The notes below the pieces were generated by a model that saw only the letters and a program-made list of their open reading frames with translations, was not told the DNA's origin and did no database searches. A program made the translations under genes and the position numbers. Of a stretch of DNA of 64,000 bases, positions 61,241 through 64,000 are shown in pieces (the first letter of the stretch is position 1; each line of letters begins with the position of its first letter). Where the stretch lies: positions 117,757 to 181,756 of the forward strand of contig JBBBWG010022222.1 in NCBI GenBank assembly GCA_037176905.1, read 5' to 3'. The DNA comes from Azolla pinnata. Taxonomy: Eukaryota; Streptophyta; Polypodiopsida; Salviniales; Salviniaceae.

Positions 61241-64000
<2,760 letters not shown>

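Overview
The window is 64 kb of a plant nuclear genome. The evidence is spliced genes with GT-AG introns, plant-only families (a LOB-domain factor, an augmin subunit AUG6, a plastid rubredoxin with a transit peptide, a DEM/CYPRO4 protein, a P-class PPR protein), a nuclear tRNA-Val and abundant microsatellites. It is most likely an angiosperm. Two very GC-rich genes (LBD and aspartic protease) sit among AT-rich neighbours, which resembles the two-class GC pattern of many monocots and some early-diverging lineages, but I cannot name the species. I saw no retroelement or virus-like gene.

Layout from left to right. 1-5.8 kb: simple repeats, then AT-rich intergenic DNA. 5.8-7.6 kb: single-exon class I LBD gene (-). 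12.2-20.0 kb: 13-exon sugar/H+ symporter of the plant VGT/xylose-symporter-like group (+). 20.9-21.5 kb: alternating purine/pyrimidine repeat leading into a two-exon DEM/CYPRO4 (VID27-like) gene at 21.6-24.4 kb (+). 25.8-27.8 kb: intronless PPR gene (-). 28.2-28.7 kb: TATG/TGTG microsatellite next to tRNA-Val(AAC). 29.4 kb: a 100-N gap with identical 77-bp flanks. 29.9-39.1 kb: 17-exon MED16/SFR6 gene (-). 42.0-44.8 kb: two-exon nepenthesin-type aspartic protease (+) with two in-frame low-complexity insertions and an intron made of about eight diverged repeats. 46.0-51.9 kb: 13-exon AUG6 gene (-). 55.5-59.0 kb: four-exon plastid rubredoxin RBD1 (-). 61.2-64.0 kb: the 3' eight exons of a MYST histone acetyltransferase (-), cut by the window edge.

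Exon models for MED16, AUG6, VGT, RBD1, DEM, the protease and MYST were built by hand from splice signals, reading phase and remembered family sequences. Every junction closes in phase, and the complete models give 1223, 731, 516, 171, 766 and 663 aa. The genes do not form a pathway cluster; they are ordinary independent loci in mixed orientation.

The noncoding DNA shows two striking habits. Short local tandem duplications (30-320 bp) occur at many places. A dispersed AT-rich repeat family (copies near 5.3, 11.1-11.9, 39.3-39.9 and 41.0 kb) matches no class I can name. The most interesting observations are the MYST enzyme, which reads closer to animal MOF than to Arabidopsis HAM1/2 and carries an extra segment of about 28 residues, the repeat-built protease intron with a possible second copy 33 kb away, and two probable GC-AG introns in MED16.
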